A stretch of 64,000 nucleotides of DNA from assembly GCA_039881145.1 (NCBI GenBank), contig JAYKKI010000061.1, forward strand, positions 8,782,501 to 8,846,500, written 5' to 3'. The DNA comes from Druceiella hillmani (lineage: Eukaryota; Arthropoda; Insecta; Lepidoptera; Hepialidae). Position 1 is the first letter of the stretch. Every line of letters starts with the position of its first letter. The position numbers were made by a program, and so were the translations under genes. The notes under the pieces were generated by a model that saw nothing but the letters and a program-made list of their open reading frames with translations, did not search any database and was not told where the DNA came from. Below, piece after piece: positions 42,536-53,220 of this stretch.

Positions 42536-44614
42536 ATTGCGGTGGAGGAGCGTGCGGCAGGAACGGATATCGCTACATAAAATGAACTCAGATAGCTTGC
42601 TAATCAACAATAGGGTATTTGACTATATTTTTGTTATTACTAGAGTAGAATTAGTAATAAAATTAAAAAGCGTTTAAAATAAATATATCGTACCTAGGAC
42701 TTTTCATTAAAAAGTTATAACGACTTAAAAACTGACGAACTACGATCCGTGCGAAAACGCCCCATACGGACATGACTGGCTTATAACGTCACTGCCCAGT
42801 TATTTAGCTTCCATTATAAGGGAGTTTATTAAATATTTTAGTATCTCGTTAAATATTGCGTTTAAGTTAAATATTGCATATTATAATTTTCTCACTTTTT
42901 TGTGTGAAAACTAAATTCATAATAATTCTTTCAATTTAATGAACAAAAAATTCACACTTTTTCCTATTTAGAAGTTTCGGTTAATTGTTTGTTATGTGCA
43001 TTATTTTTTCATCACGTGGTTTTTTTTAACTTACTCTACAGTTTTAAAACATTTTTACAAGAAATATCGACGTCAGTCAAATACCCTATCAGTATCAGGT
43101 GAAAAATTATTTACACGATGATGTAACACGAAATCTACAAAGTGTAGTCTACCACACAAGATGAAATGTGGTACACTACAATTTTGTAAATGTCGAAATA
43201 ATTATACGTTGATAATAATTATACGGCGGCACTTCAAAGTTCCACCCAAGTGCACTACGCTCCAATATTTTTTTCCTTTTAAGGGTTCATCATTGTTTGA
43301 CGTAAAAATTTAAAAATTGGCAGAGTAACCTTTAACCAGGAAATATACTGCTAACAACAGCTTTAACTGTAAACAGTAACTAACAGTTTAAAATATTTAC
43401 GAGTATATGGTTATTTAGAGGCGGCATATTATGTACGCGATTTTTTTTAGTTTTACGTAACGTTTGAGGTATTGTTGAAAGGGTTATATACAAGGAGAAC
43501 AAAAATATTTTATTTACAACTCAAAGAAGCATGCGCTCGCACAAAAAGTACCCACCCGTACCCCGCTCACTTCCAATAATAACGAACCAAAAATTATGAA
43601 AGACGGGATTGGTAAAATCACGGGAACAATATAATATTATTATAGATCTTGGATATAGTTTACGCCTGTGAAAGACATATTAACGTTAATAAATATTTAG
43701 TTTCAAAAAAACGGTTTGTACCCTTAAATGTTTACATTTTTATATGTACGAAATTCTCTTAGTTCGAGTTTTACTCTTAATAGGTTTTTAAGATATATCG
43801 GGGAACATCCGAGTTTTATTTTCTGTTATCCGATCTTCCTAATTTTGATTCTATTGACAATTTTAAAAGTATCGCTGTTTAAAATGAGACGTTTTTTTGA
43901 CTCTATAGATTGAAGACCTTGCCAGCTTGTTGGGTTATTTCTTAAATAATAAACCCGTCATCACAGTTCATCAGCGCTGCTCATGCGGCAGTCTAACAGA
44001 CTATGTCTACTTCTTCCCCAAGCATAAAATTATTTTTCTTTTGTAGTCTAAGAGCATGAGAGAATATCTGCACAGATAATGAGATCTTCACCTGGTATCT
44101 GTTTCAATAAGGCTTTTTACTCTACTCTATCTATATATAATGTAGGAGGTGAGGATTATCATACTGCCCTGGATGAGAATTATCGAAGATATCAAAATTT
44201 CCTTTGAACCCCGAGAACCGATGCTCTGCTGTGCAACAAGCATTTTATTGAAAGTTAATTCGGTCGCTTTCTTTCTAAAGCTGATATAATAAGAACACTC
44301 GTAAGTTTTTCTTCGTGAATTTAAATTGCTAACTCAATAGAAGATCGGACGCGGTACTTTTTATATACCTTTATAGAAACGTTCAAGAAGTTTCTTAAAC
44401 ATTCCAGATATCGCTGGAAAAATGTAATGGGTTCATTAGTTGCCAACTCAATATTCAGGATTTCTAACTTTTATAGTAAATTTTTATAGTAACTTTTATA
44501 GTAAAGATTTTGGGGCTAATTCAAATAGAACATTCATTTTTGTAAAATATGTCACCCATCCACCAATTTGTTTTATGAAAATGATTGCCTAAATTATAAT
44601 TATATATTGTTAAT
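42536..44614. other. Intergenic or intronic, no supported gene
   Basis: A tttttatagtaaa string is repeated three times near 44470-44507. The plus frame 43728-43913 is unsupported. Apart from the hairpin listed separately, nothing was recognised. Confidence 0.4.
43136..43188. repeat. Imperfect hairpin, about 21-bp arms
   Basis: tacaaagtgtagtctaccaca (43136-43156) pairs with tgtggtacactacaattttg-ta (43167-43188) with one indel and few mismatches; 10-base loop. The direct repeat ataattatacg follows just downstream. Confidence 0.7.
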
Positions 44615-44667
44615 ATAATTTGGCTTGTTTATTACTATTTCAAATAATAATAAACAAGCTAAATTAT
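44615..44667. repeat. Hairpin, 23-bp arms
   Basis: 44615-44637 and 44645-44667 match at 21 of 23 positions across tttcaaa; the arm starts ataatttggcttgtttatta. Confidence 0.8.
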
Positions 44668-44937
44668 GTAAATACCAACTTTTATTTTTCGAATTAAATG
44701 CTTGCTACATTTTTAGTCATTAGATTACGGTTATACTTAAGTTAATAGTTACTTAAGTTAAAAGAAGAAAGAAATTATAGTCTATGAACAAGACTAATCC
44801 TAAATTTACCAACTAATCTTAAGTTTATTATTAATACTACCGTCAGCCGTAAACGTATACACGATTCTTTGTCCGTCAGTACATTCGTTTTTAATTCCCA
44901 AATTAGAGATACTCACCATTCCGCGGTTTTATGCATT

Positions 44938-45023
44938 ACTATCTCTCTTTCTTATACTTATGCGTTTCTTCTTTGACTCTATTTAGAGCCAAAGAAGGAA
45001 CACATAAGTATAAAAGAGAGAGT
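44938..45023. repeat. 86-nt hairpin, pre-miRNA-like size
   Basis: actatctctctttcttatac... pairs with its inverted copy ending gtataaaagagagagt across a 2-base loop, with two small bulges and a few mismatches in a ~40-bp stem. Length and bulged stem are near those of insect pre-miRNAs, but the loop is very tight and one strand is pyrimidine-rich. No known miRNA seed is recognised. It may simply be an inverted duplication like its neighbours. Confidence 0.65.
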
Positions 45024-45480
45024 CCTGCGTGTGAGTGCTAACTTGGCTGTCACTTTTATGTTTAAAGAGTGTAACGTGCATATTTAATATATAATCAGTG
45101 TGTGCATGATATTGTGTATGATATTCCCCCATAGAAAATTAAATATATACCTAATACATCCCTAGTAGAAAGCCAGTCTCACGAGAGATGACTGATATAA
45201 TTTAGTAAAAATTGCGAACTTAACTTCTACTAAGGTTTAACCTAGGTATAATATAACGATGCTGAGCGAAAATCTCAGTTCTGCAACTTTGCTATTACCC
45301 AAAACGAAATCTTTGCATTAAAACTGAGTACAGATAGAATGACGTATAAAAGATTGATATAGCACATTATTAAATAGTTTATTTCCAACAAGCAAGCAAG
45401 CCTCACTACAGTGTTTGGATATGTGCCAATAAGGCGGCCTCACTATCTCCCTATAAGTAGAGAGGGCTTAACCTAAAACG

Positions 45481-45716
45481 TCAAGTTAGGTATGTATCAA
45501 TCCAGGTCAGACTAGCCGCGCCGCGCTCCCCTCCAACTCTCTCCGCAGAATCAAATATAACTTGCAATTGACTTTCAGTTCTGTCACTGTCAACACGAGT
45601 AACTTTGGCCCGTATAATTGGTTTTTCGAACGGTTTACTGGATAATAGGCAAATATTTTCAAAATGCCGAATGCTGCCACGATCCTCCTAGCCAATGTGT
45701 ATCCCACGAGTTCCAT
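45481..45716 (-). pseudogene. GC-rich segment with competing coding-like frames
   Basis: The minus strand is open for 69 codons from an ATG at 45716 (start MELVGYTLARRIVAAFG). It is also open for 68 sense codons to a TGA at 45481-45483 in another frame that follows an acceptor-like ggctag (includes IIRAKVTRVDSDRTESQLQV). The plus strand has a strong acceptor (ccctccaactctctccgcag, AG at 45536-45537) followed by about 32 open codons including LTFSSVTVNTSNFGPYNW. At most one can be real and the composition does not decide. A decayed exon or transposon fragment is the cautious label. Confidence 0.25.
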
Positions 45717-46026
45717 ATGGGTTATTTTAAATCATTTCCATAATTAATTACCTAATACTTGTTTAACAAGTCATGCTGCAACGTCTCAGATTTGTCAGAG
45801 CCATATTAGTACCAAATTTATGGCACCATTCATAAACTTCACTGATATTATAACGTCTACATGACAAGGCTTTAAGTTTGATTATTTTATAATAAATATG
45901 AACAACCAATTGTAAAGAGAGCCGACTGAATGCAGCTGGATCATTGACTAATCAATGTACCCGCGGTTAAAAAATCGCAATCCGATTTGAATTGTAAGAA
46001 AAAAAAGCTTTCTCCTTTCCTTGCAG

Positions 46027-46136
46027 GTTTTAGTGAGGCTAATGAAAGGCTTACGAAAGACGTGGCGATAAATAGAAAACTTAACCACCTGGGCTCGCAG
46101 CCGCTGCTATTGGATAAAAATAGTGATTTATTTTAA
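46027..46136 (+). CDS. Candidate terminal coding exon, unknown protein
   Basis: One of the best 3' splice sites of the window (gctttctcctttccttgcag, AG at 46025-46026) is followed by a phase-1 frame of 35 sense codons and TAA. The translation starts FSEANERLTKDVAINRKL and ends PLLLDKNSDLF, a helical charged segment then a leucine stretch, quite unlike chance AT-rich frames. The previous exon would have to end with one base of the split codon; none was identified. AATAAA at 46347-46352 would give a 3' UTR of about 230 nt. The family is not recognised. This 3' end would converge on, and overlap in UTR with, the minus-strand model next to it. Confidence 0.4.
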
Positions 46137-46215
46137 ATATCAACTTTTAAGGGTTCGCTGTTTCGCCAAGGACGTGGTTAATTTACAATATTCACTCTAA
46201 CGTATTCTACAAAAT

Positions 46216-46775
46216 CTAACATAGTTGTTGTGTATCGAACGTATTAAAAATCTCGCTAGGACTAGGTATATGGACAAAAACATCATTTACACTACGTAAA
46301 TATATTACATCTACACTGTTATTTTCATGTGTCGATTTATTATCTAAATAAAGAAATGATCGACAGATATAAATAACAAAAAATGGTACTTGTTTGATTA
46401 AGTCTTTCAAAAATAGTCCTCTAGTACCTAATGGCGGGTTGGTGTAGACACCTCCTTAACAATACTTCCCTGCCCCACTTTCCATATCATACTAATTATA
46501 GATATTATAAGTTGAGAATACTTCAATATGGATAATATACAGAGGCTTTCTTGCATATCATCAAAACTATATTCCCAGATCACTCCCACAGTTTCTTAAA
46601 ACCAAAATCTTTAAGGACAAAAACACTTAAAATTTTTGTTAAAACGTTTTGTAAAATTATCTTTCTACTCTAAAATGAGAACAAAATAAAAGTTCACACA
46701 AAAAATATTGCCCGTAAACTTACCGAAAAACCTTTCTTCGGCCAAAGAAACTATAAGCATGAGGCCAAGAACCAT
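46216..46775 (-). CDS. Candidate two-exon gene for a small secreted protein
   Basis: Exon 1 (46775-46724) starts at an ATG with two in-frame stops just upstream. It reads MVLGLMLIVSLAEERFF, which looks like a signal peptide with cleavage after SLA, and ends in a strong phase-1 donor (ttcg|gtaagttta). After a 296-bp intron, an acceptor (cgccattag) opens exon 2 (46427-46216), whose frame fits the donor phase and runs 70 codons to TAG. Total 87 residues. Exon 2 includes TRGLFLKDLIKQ, a hydrophobic VPFFVIYICRSFLYL (residues 31-45) and a C-terminal Cys. Minus-strand AATAAA at 46132-46127 lies about 85 nt past the stop. No family is recognised. The initiation context is weak (T at -3) and exon 2 is AT-rich, so the match could be chance. 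Confidence 0.35.
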
Positions 46776-49700
46776 GAATACTTTTCATCATAGCTATATT
46801 TTCGCTGTTTCGTCGCTATCTATACAAAAAAAAACACTAAAACACATTGTCGAAAATTTAGTCACGTCCAAATAGCGAGTGTCTTATAATTTTTTTCAAC
46901 ATTTTTAGGCAAAATATTATACGATCAATATATGAAATAAATTGAAATGAACACAATTACGACTTTAACACATGAATTGTCGTTTGAATAATGGTCAATT
47001 ATCAGATTTCAAAATACGTTCGCAAAATAACATCAATCATTGCTCTTATCACAAAAGGCCGCAGTTAAGCTATGGAACGTCCGTTTGGTAGATATAAATT
47101 ATAAAAAAAATTAACATAATGAATACATGCAGACCCGTTAATCTTATAATCAATATTTAACAAATCGTTCTGCAAAAAGTATTTTCATTTAATTCTTGAA
47201 CTGAATACAAAATAACTGATTATTGGAATATTCTTTTAATAAATTAGGTACTCATCTTCATTTCAATTCAATCATCACAATACTTAAAACGGAACGGTGA
47301 ACCTAAAAATATTCACTGCCAAAATTATCAATAAATATCTAGCGTATTCCAATGGAGAATGTAACTGAATATTATAACTATATAATATTTCCAAACATTA
47401 CTGTTTGCATTCTGAAAGTACCTATGAGTAGTTCAAAACTTTTGTGTCAACTAGAAATTTTACGATCGTATGGGATCTCGAAGTTCTTTGTAGTCATGAG
47501 AGAGATAAATCGATATTACACAAAATAAGTTAAATCAATTTAAAAGTAAACTGTGGTGAGGCGTGTAAAGACAGTAGTTGGACAAATTATTAAACCTTGG
47601 TAGTTTATTCTCTCCGGACATACTAAATTTATTTCACGTTTATCCAAAAATTTGTGTATTATTTTATTGTGCACAATAAATGAAAAAGGATAATACAAAC
47701 AAATATTCCTTTTTTATCAGAGTAAAAATATGTCATTACTCTGGTCGTCATGTACGTGTACAAACGTAGTAAGCAGCCTAAATTCTACTATACGATACTT
47801 TATAGATAACGTACCATGCCTTATCATTTTACAAGATTATTCAATGTTTGTAAACAAACAAAAACGCTAAGCTGCTTTGTTTTTTAATGTTTCACAATTG
47901 ACTAGACTACGAGTGTGTATTTGTCAATACAGCAATTAAATCACATCCCGGAATAAAAATTATTTATTTAAACTGTGGGCTATGGGCATGTCGAAAGAAA
48001 ATAATAATCTTGGATTGTCATGTTGCGAATTATGTTAAAAGATTGTAAGATATACTTATTGTCCTGATGTCAGTTTCTTTATCAATACGACACTTTTGTT
48101 TTCAAACAAAATAATACAGCACCTTTAATGCAGTTCATTGCAGAAGTCTCTCTAAATTGCATAACAAAATATTTCCGTACGTTTATAAGTCCAATTATTT
48201 GCTATCTAAAATGGTTACAAAAAAAACATTCAATACCTACGCGAAATACTTCTTTAATAGGTAGGTAAGATACCATTTAATTTTATTGCGTGCAATTTGG
48301 GCGCATTGTATTAGAAGAAGTAGACCCTCTTAGCAGCGTTGCTTACGTCGTCCTGTAAACGTTTTTATTACAAATTTAGGTCTTTCTGTAATTGACACGT
48401 CGTAAGAAGAAAAATCAAATTTTAAATAAATCCAGTGGAACAAAATCACGTAGTGAAAAAAACAAATTAACGACGTGAAGCAGACTTACAATTATGCATA
48501 AAAATTGCCGAAATTTATACTCTCGATATATTTTTCAGCATTTTTCGACGGACCCTCTTTGAATGGAGAACGTGTCTTTTTTTCTGTAGCATGAGGGTTA
48601 GAGAAAAATAAAACTTTCTTTATTTATAATTATTACGACGTTTAAAAATAATGTAGGTACGTCTTCATACTATTTCCTATGCTGTTGAAAATTTCATTTT
48701 ATTTACAATACTTGAAGATATGTTGCATGCCATTTTAAAACAATTAAGGCAATAGTCATTGTGTGGTTGTAAGCAGGCAACTATCTAGTCGCCTCAATGA
48801 GTAGCGAGTTTTGCTTACAATGTGATAGAATTTACTGGAAAGAGTTTAAACGTGGTAATTTTAATGCCATTTCGTATTTAAACTACCTACAATGTGTTCG
48901 TTTATTAATCTTTCGACAGTTGAAACTCGAATATTTTTGAAGAAAAACTATGAAGGTGGTCCGAAGATCACGACAAAGAATAATAATGAGATAATTGAAG
49001 GTGTCTTACCGTTTTACGACCATGATAGAGTCCGTATTCTCAGCGGACGAACCTATGGTTTAGTGAGCTTCTAAACAACCAACACAGATAAAAACAAACA
49101 CTTTTATTCAAAATAATAATCACAGGTTTGAAATGTTTCTCGTAAGCATCACTTCGATTTCCATTGCACTTATTTTATTGGCACGTCAACTAAATAATTA
49201 CAAATGTCGTATTCAATTATACGCACTGTAACACTGCACTTTAAATAATATATATTTAATTCACAGGTCACAAACCACATGCGAATCTAAATAACAAATA
49301 ACGCCAATCACCACAACATGAACCCGAAAGTCGCGGAGCATAAACAGACAATGCTCATTTTACAAGGCAACCAACGTAGCGTAGCGGCATGTAAAAACAG
49401 TACCAACATTTAAAAATCTACGCAAACGCCATCTGTTGAGTAACAACTAGAATTGAGTTTCTTTCTTTTGCTTTGTGGATTTTGAATACTAATTAATTGT
49501 TTTATCTGGTATGGTAATATTTTATTTTAATATCAGTTTTAAACATCAAATGGCGCGAGAGTTTAAAATGTTGTGTTAAATCTTATTTTTAAAAGAAATA
49601 TTTAAAAAAATATGGAGCAAAAACGGAATAATAAAATTTATTTTTGCGTTTGAAAGAAATCCTCAGTCATTGTATAAAATTTTATTTCTGCTCATTTACT

Positions 49701-50113
49701 CATTCTGTTCTCATCAGGTCTGAAAGAAATACACACTTCAAATATAAGAAGCTTACACTATTTATCCATATTGAGTATTATTTTCTTTAATAATAATATT
49801 TTCTTTAAGTAGTTTTTTTTTGTTTAAATGTCTATGATTAAAAAATTAGATTGGAAAACATTTTTAACTTTTTTTTCTCTTTAAGGTAAGGTTTCTGTAG
49901 GGTAGTTACACATAAAACAAAAACGAATTACAAAAATGAATCTTCTAATTTACTCAAATAATTAAAAATATATATTTAATAAATAATAAATTTGAAAGTA
50001 CGTAATAAACATTTCATAAATTTCATATGTAAACCTTACTTGAAAAAATATCATGTTTAACATAAATTCATCACCATTTTCTAATGTATTTAAGTTAAGA
50101 ACAAATGACAGTG
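46776..50113. other. Intergenic or intronic, no supported gene
   Basis: Over 3 kb, mostly AT-rich. An ATG frame at 48892-49074 (+, 60 codons, contains EGGPKITTKNNNEIIEGVL) has no splice or UTR support. A GC-richer patch at 49320-49440 holds acgccatctgttgagtaac, a string I associate with lepidopteran repeats. tattttctttaa is duplicated near 49790. Confidence 0.4.
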
Positions 50114-50210
50114 TAAATATTTTTGTTTGTTGCGATTTATAAAAACATAATTGGTAATTATATCAATTACAAATTATGTTTTTATAAATCGCAACAAACA
50201 AAAATATTTA
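50114..50210. repeat. Near-perfect hairpin, 46-bp arms, 5-base loop
   Basis: Arms 50114-50159 and 50165-50210 differ at one pair (50153/50171). The arm starts taaatatttttgtttgttgc. The 60-codon plus frame that reads through it is incidental. It lies about 170 bp downstream of the exon candidate at 50384-50547 on the minus strand and so would fall in its first intron. Confidence 0.95.
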
Positions 50211-50383
50211 GAGATAAAAAAAATTTAAAAAAAAAACTGGATTTGCTATTTATTAATATGGCAATATGCAAAGTTTACACTTCACATTTGGGTAAAATGT
50301 CATGATATTATACAATTTCCAATTTTATTCAGAATAATGAAATAATTGCAATGGATAAAATAGTAAATATATAATACTCTTAC

Positions 50384-50547
50384 CTTTCTAATTTACGCTG
50401 TTTTGGTGGGGCACAAATATTAACTTCAAATTCGGACACATTAATACCGGCAAAATAAATAGATCTTTTCCTATTGTTTTCATTCGTGTCTCTTTCCATT
50501 ATTAATTTAATGAATTTACGTCTGAACATGGAACACATAAACACCAT
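50384..50547 (-). CDS. Candidate first coding exon, unknown protein
   Basis: Reading minus, a stop immediately precedes an ATG at 50547; a second in-frame ATG at 50499 has the better context (A at -3). From that ATG the frame reads MERDTNENNRKRSIYFAGIN and continues to APPKQRKLE, then meets a consensus donor, gaaag|gtaagag, leaving a phase-2 split codon. It encodes 54 codons from the first ATG, 38 from the second. The hydrophilic start followed by mixed residues looks like a nuclear or cytoplasmic N-terminus; no signal peptide, no recognised domain. The exon is ordinary in GC content, so the open frame is not a GC effect. Downstream exons would lie at lower coordinates and were not identified. 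Confidence 0.45.
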
Positions 50548-51401
50548 TTAGAACTTTATTTTCACTTTTTAATTTGAAATTTTGGAAAAAAACACTTTTA
50601 TTCGTTTTTGTTCGCGTAGTATCACTCATTCGATTAAAATAGCTATTAAATGTAAACAGCAAGTTTAAACTCGCGGGGTTTCGTCTGTTGATCTGGACTG
50701 TGATTCATTTTGTGCGGCAATATATGTATTCGTGCAGGAACATCGAGCGTCGCAGGCGCAAGCAGGCGTGTTCACATTGGTTCAGCACAAAAAGTGTACA
50801 GTTGTAAACGCATTTGAAATGTTAATTTTACGTTCCCATTAGTACGATAGCGTCATATTCAATATACCTTAGATTTATTATCAATTGGCGTTATCACTGG
50901 GCGGTTACTCTTATCTTATAGAACGCGGTAAAAATTGTTCAGGTCCCGCGTTTTTTTTCTCATTATTAAGCACGGCACATTACAAAATTCGCCAAAATTT
51001 TACCTCTATTAAATGCAAACTGTAAGTTAAAATAATTGCTTGACTTAATTACCTATGTCAGTTTGTGGATGTCTACGTATGTTAGTTTATGTAGACACCA
51101 GCAGTAAACGTTTTGTTTTCTTTGGCCAAAACGAAAAAAATATTAGAAAAGTATTTTGTATTTATTAATTTACCTAATTTTTATTTAAACTATTATTTCT
51201 AATTTTAATTATTTTTATGTTTGGTTATTTTTTTGAATCTTTATGGCAATTGATACAAGGTTTAAAGGAATAATTGATTTGTAAAAAAAATATTTTGATA
51301 TAATTAATACCATGCTTTGTTTTGTTTTATTTCATAAAAATATTTTGATGTAAAAATCTAGTATTACATCGATGCTAGAAGATATATGCTATATTATTTA
51401 A
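50548..51401. other. Intergenic or upstream region of the minus-strand exon candidate
   Basis: The stretch to about 50800 is GC-richer (actcgcggggtttcgtctgt, cgagcgtcgcaggcgcaagc) and could hold the promoter and 5' UTR of the exon at 50384-50547. No TATA box at a fitting distance was found. The remainder is AT-rich. Confidence 0.35.
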
Positions 51402-51809
51402 TACGAAATAGAAGTTTTCATTTAAATTTGCTTGGCTATTGTATTACAACAAATATTAAATAAATTTATACTTGATGGTAGAAATCCCACCAATATATTG
51501 TATATTTTACTGACTGTACAATTTTGTTGGGAGACTGCTGTAAACGAGGATTAAAGCTTTTGAAACGCAAAACTACAACGACTCGTTGCAAGTTTCGACT
51601 TGCATACGAAATAGAAGTTCAGATTTAAATTTGCTTGGATATTGTATTACAACAAATATTAAATAAATTTACATTTTATGACACAAACCCCACCAATATA
51701 TTGTGTATATTGACTGAGTGTACAATTTTCTTGAGAGACTATTGTAAACGAGGATTAAAGCTTTTGAAACGCAAAACTACAACGACTCGTTGCAAGTTTC
51801 GACTTGCAT
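51402..51809 (+). repeat. Tandem duplication, 203-bp period, patchy identity
   Basis: Two head-to-tail units, 51402-51604 and 51605-51809. The last ~65 bases of each (gtaaacgaggattaaagctt through gcaagtttcgacttgcat) are identical, whereas the first ~135 show about twenty differences. The conserved end has a small hairpin, tgcaagt-ttcg-acttgca. No coding role is evident. Confidence 0.9.
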
Positions 51810-53166
51810 TTACTATGCATTACGGTTACGTGGACTGGCTGGCTACGACCTATTATATATAATGGCTTATATGGGAAAATAATCTTATTTGTAAACATTA
51901 TTATAAAGATTGCTGTTGTAGCATCTAAAATGTCATGCATTAATTAAACAAATCTATTTTGATCGTGATGAAAAATTTGGCATACGAGTTCATCAAAGAA
52001 TAAACGTTACAATTTATGTATGTAATTATGTGATCAACTTACCTTATCGTGGATATCGCCTTTGTTTATATTTCTCAGTGTCTGTAATCGTATAATTTAT
52101 AGTAAGTGCCTATTGTATTTATTTTTAGAATATATATTCGCAAATATAATAAATAATAAGTTTTGTTTTAGATTATCATTTTAGTACTGGCGATTTATTC
52201 ATTTTTCTTAAATACGATTTAAAAAAAAACATCTTACTTTCTGCTACCTTTTAAGTACCTATTATTATATGCATATTTTTTATCTATGGTCGTTCATCAA
52301 CATTTGGAATCCCATAACTAATGGGGAATTACTTAATATGAACTGTGCTATGGTTTGTTATTTATGGGCTGTATTTGAATACAATTTTATTGATCAATAA
52401 GTTGATAGCATATCCTTTATAACAAATATAAATTTAATAAATGAAGCATAAATTTTACAATGATATTGTTGCATAAACTGACGTTTCCTTATTTTAATAC
52501 CCCGATAAAAGGAAGCTCGATGTTTTTAAATCGCGTACTATGTTAATTAATAGTTTGACATTTGAAAAATATAAAAATTTCCTTTATTAAATAAATATAG
52601 CGATAAATATTGTCCAACTTATTATATCGATTTAGGATATATTTCAGAAGGATTTAAGATATATTTCAATACGAACTTAATAGATTTTAATAGACTTTTA
52701 TTGTTTAGTCCAACAAGAAATACAAGATCTTTCGGGAGCTAGGTTGCGTAATCCTTTGGAATGAAAAGTTCGTTGTGCCTGGAATTAAAAAAGCAAGTGT
52801 TAGAATTAGGATTGTCAATTATTAAAAATTCTCATTTTAGGTAAAACATTTTTGACTACAGCGTTATTTTGAAGTACGTATTTTTTATTGTTATAATCCT
52901 ATATTTTTATAAATGAAGCCATTTTATTGTTTTCAGAAAGTCCTTTTTTATAAAACTGCTCACGTGATACATGTCTCGCAGATTGCGTTAGTAATATGGC
53001 TCTACCCACCACTGATTCTTGTAGATACACACGCATACCTTTCCACTGCGTGAGGTTTACAGCATTAGGGGTAATGGTACATTTGTTTATTAAAAAATAC
53101 ATTACCTGGCTTAGGAAAAATCCGGCTTCCTACAATTCCAGGTGACGGACGGTAAAGATATCTGAT
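51810..53166. other. Intergenic or intronic, no supported gene
   Basis: A ttattgttttcag acceptor-like site at 52937 is followed by about 38 open codons (+) including LVIWLYPPLILVDTHAYL, possibly a transposon remnant. A minus-strand donor consensus (gataag|gtaagttg) lies at about 52042 after 13 open codons. Neither is enough to call. Confidence 0.35.
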
Positions 53167-53220
53167 CAGGTGGTAAACCTAAATGTGCCTAGACGTGCCA
53201 GGTGGTAAACCTAAATGTGC
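53167..53220 (+). repeat. 32-bp tandem duplication
   Basis: caggtggtaaacctaaatgt is present at 53167 and 53199 with gc after each; identical copies. Confidence 0.9.
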
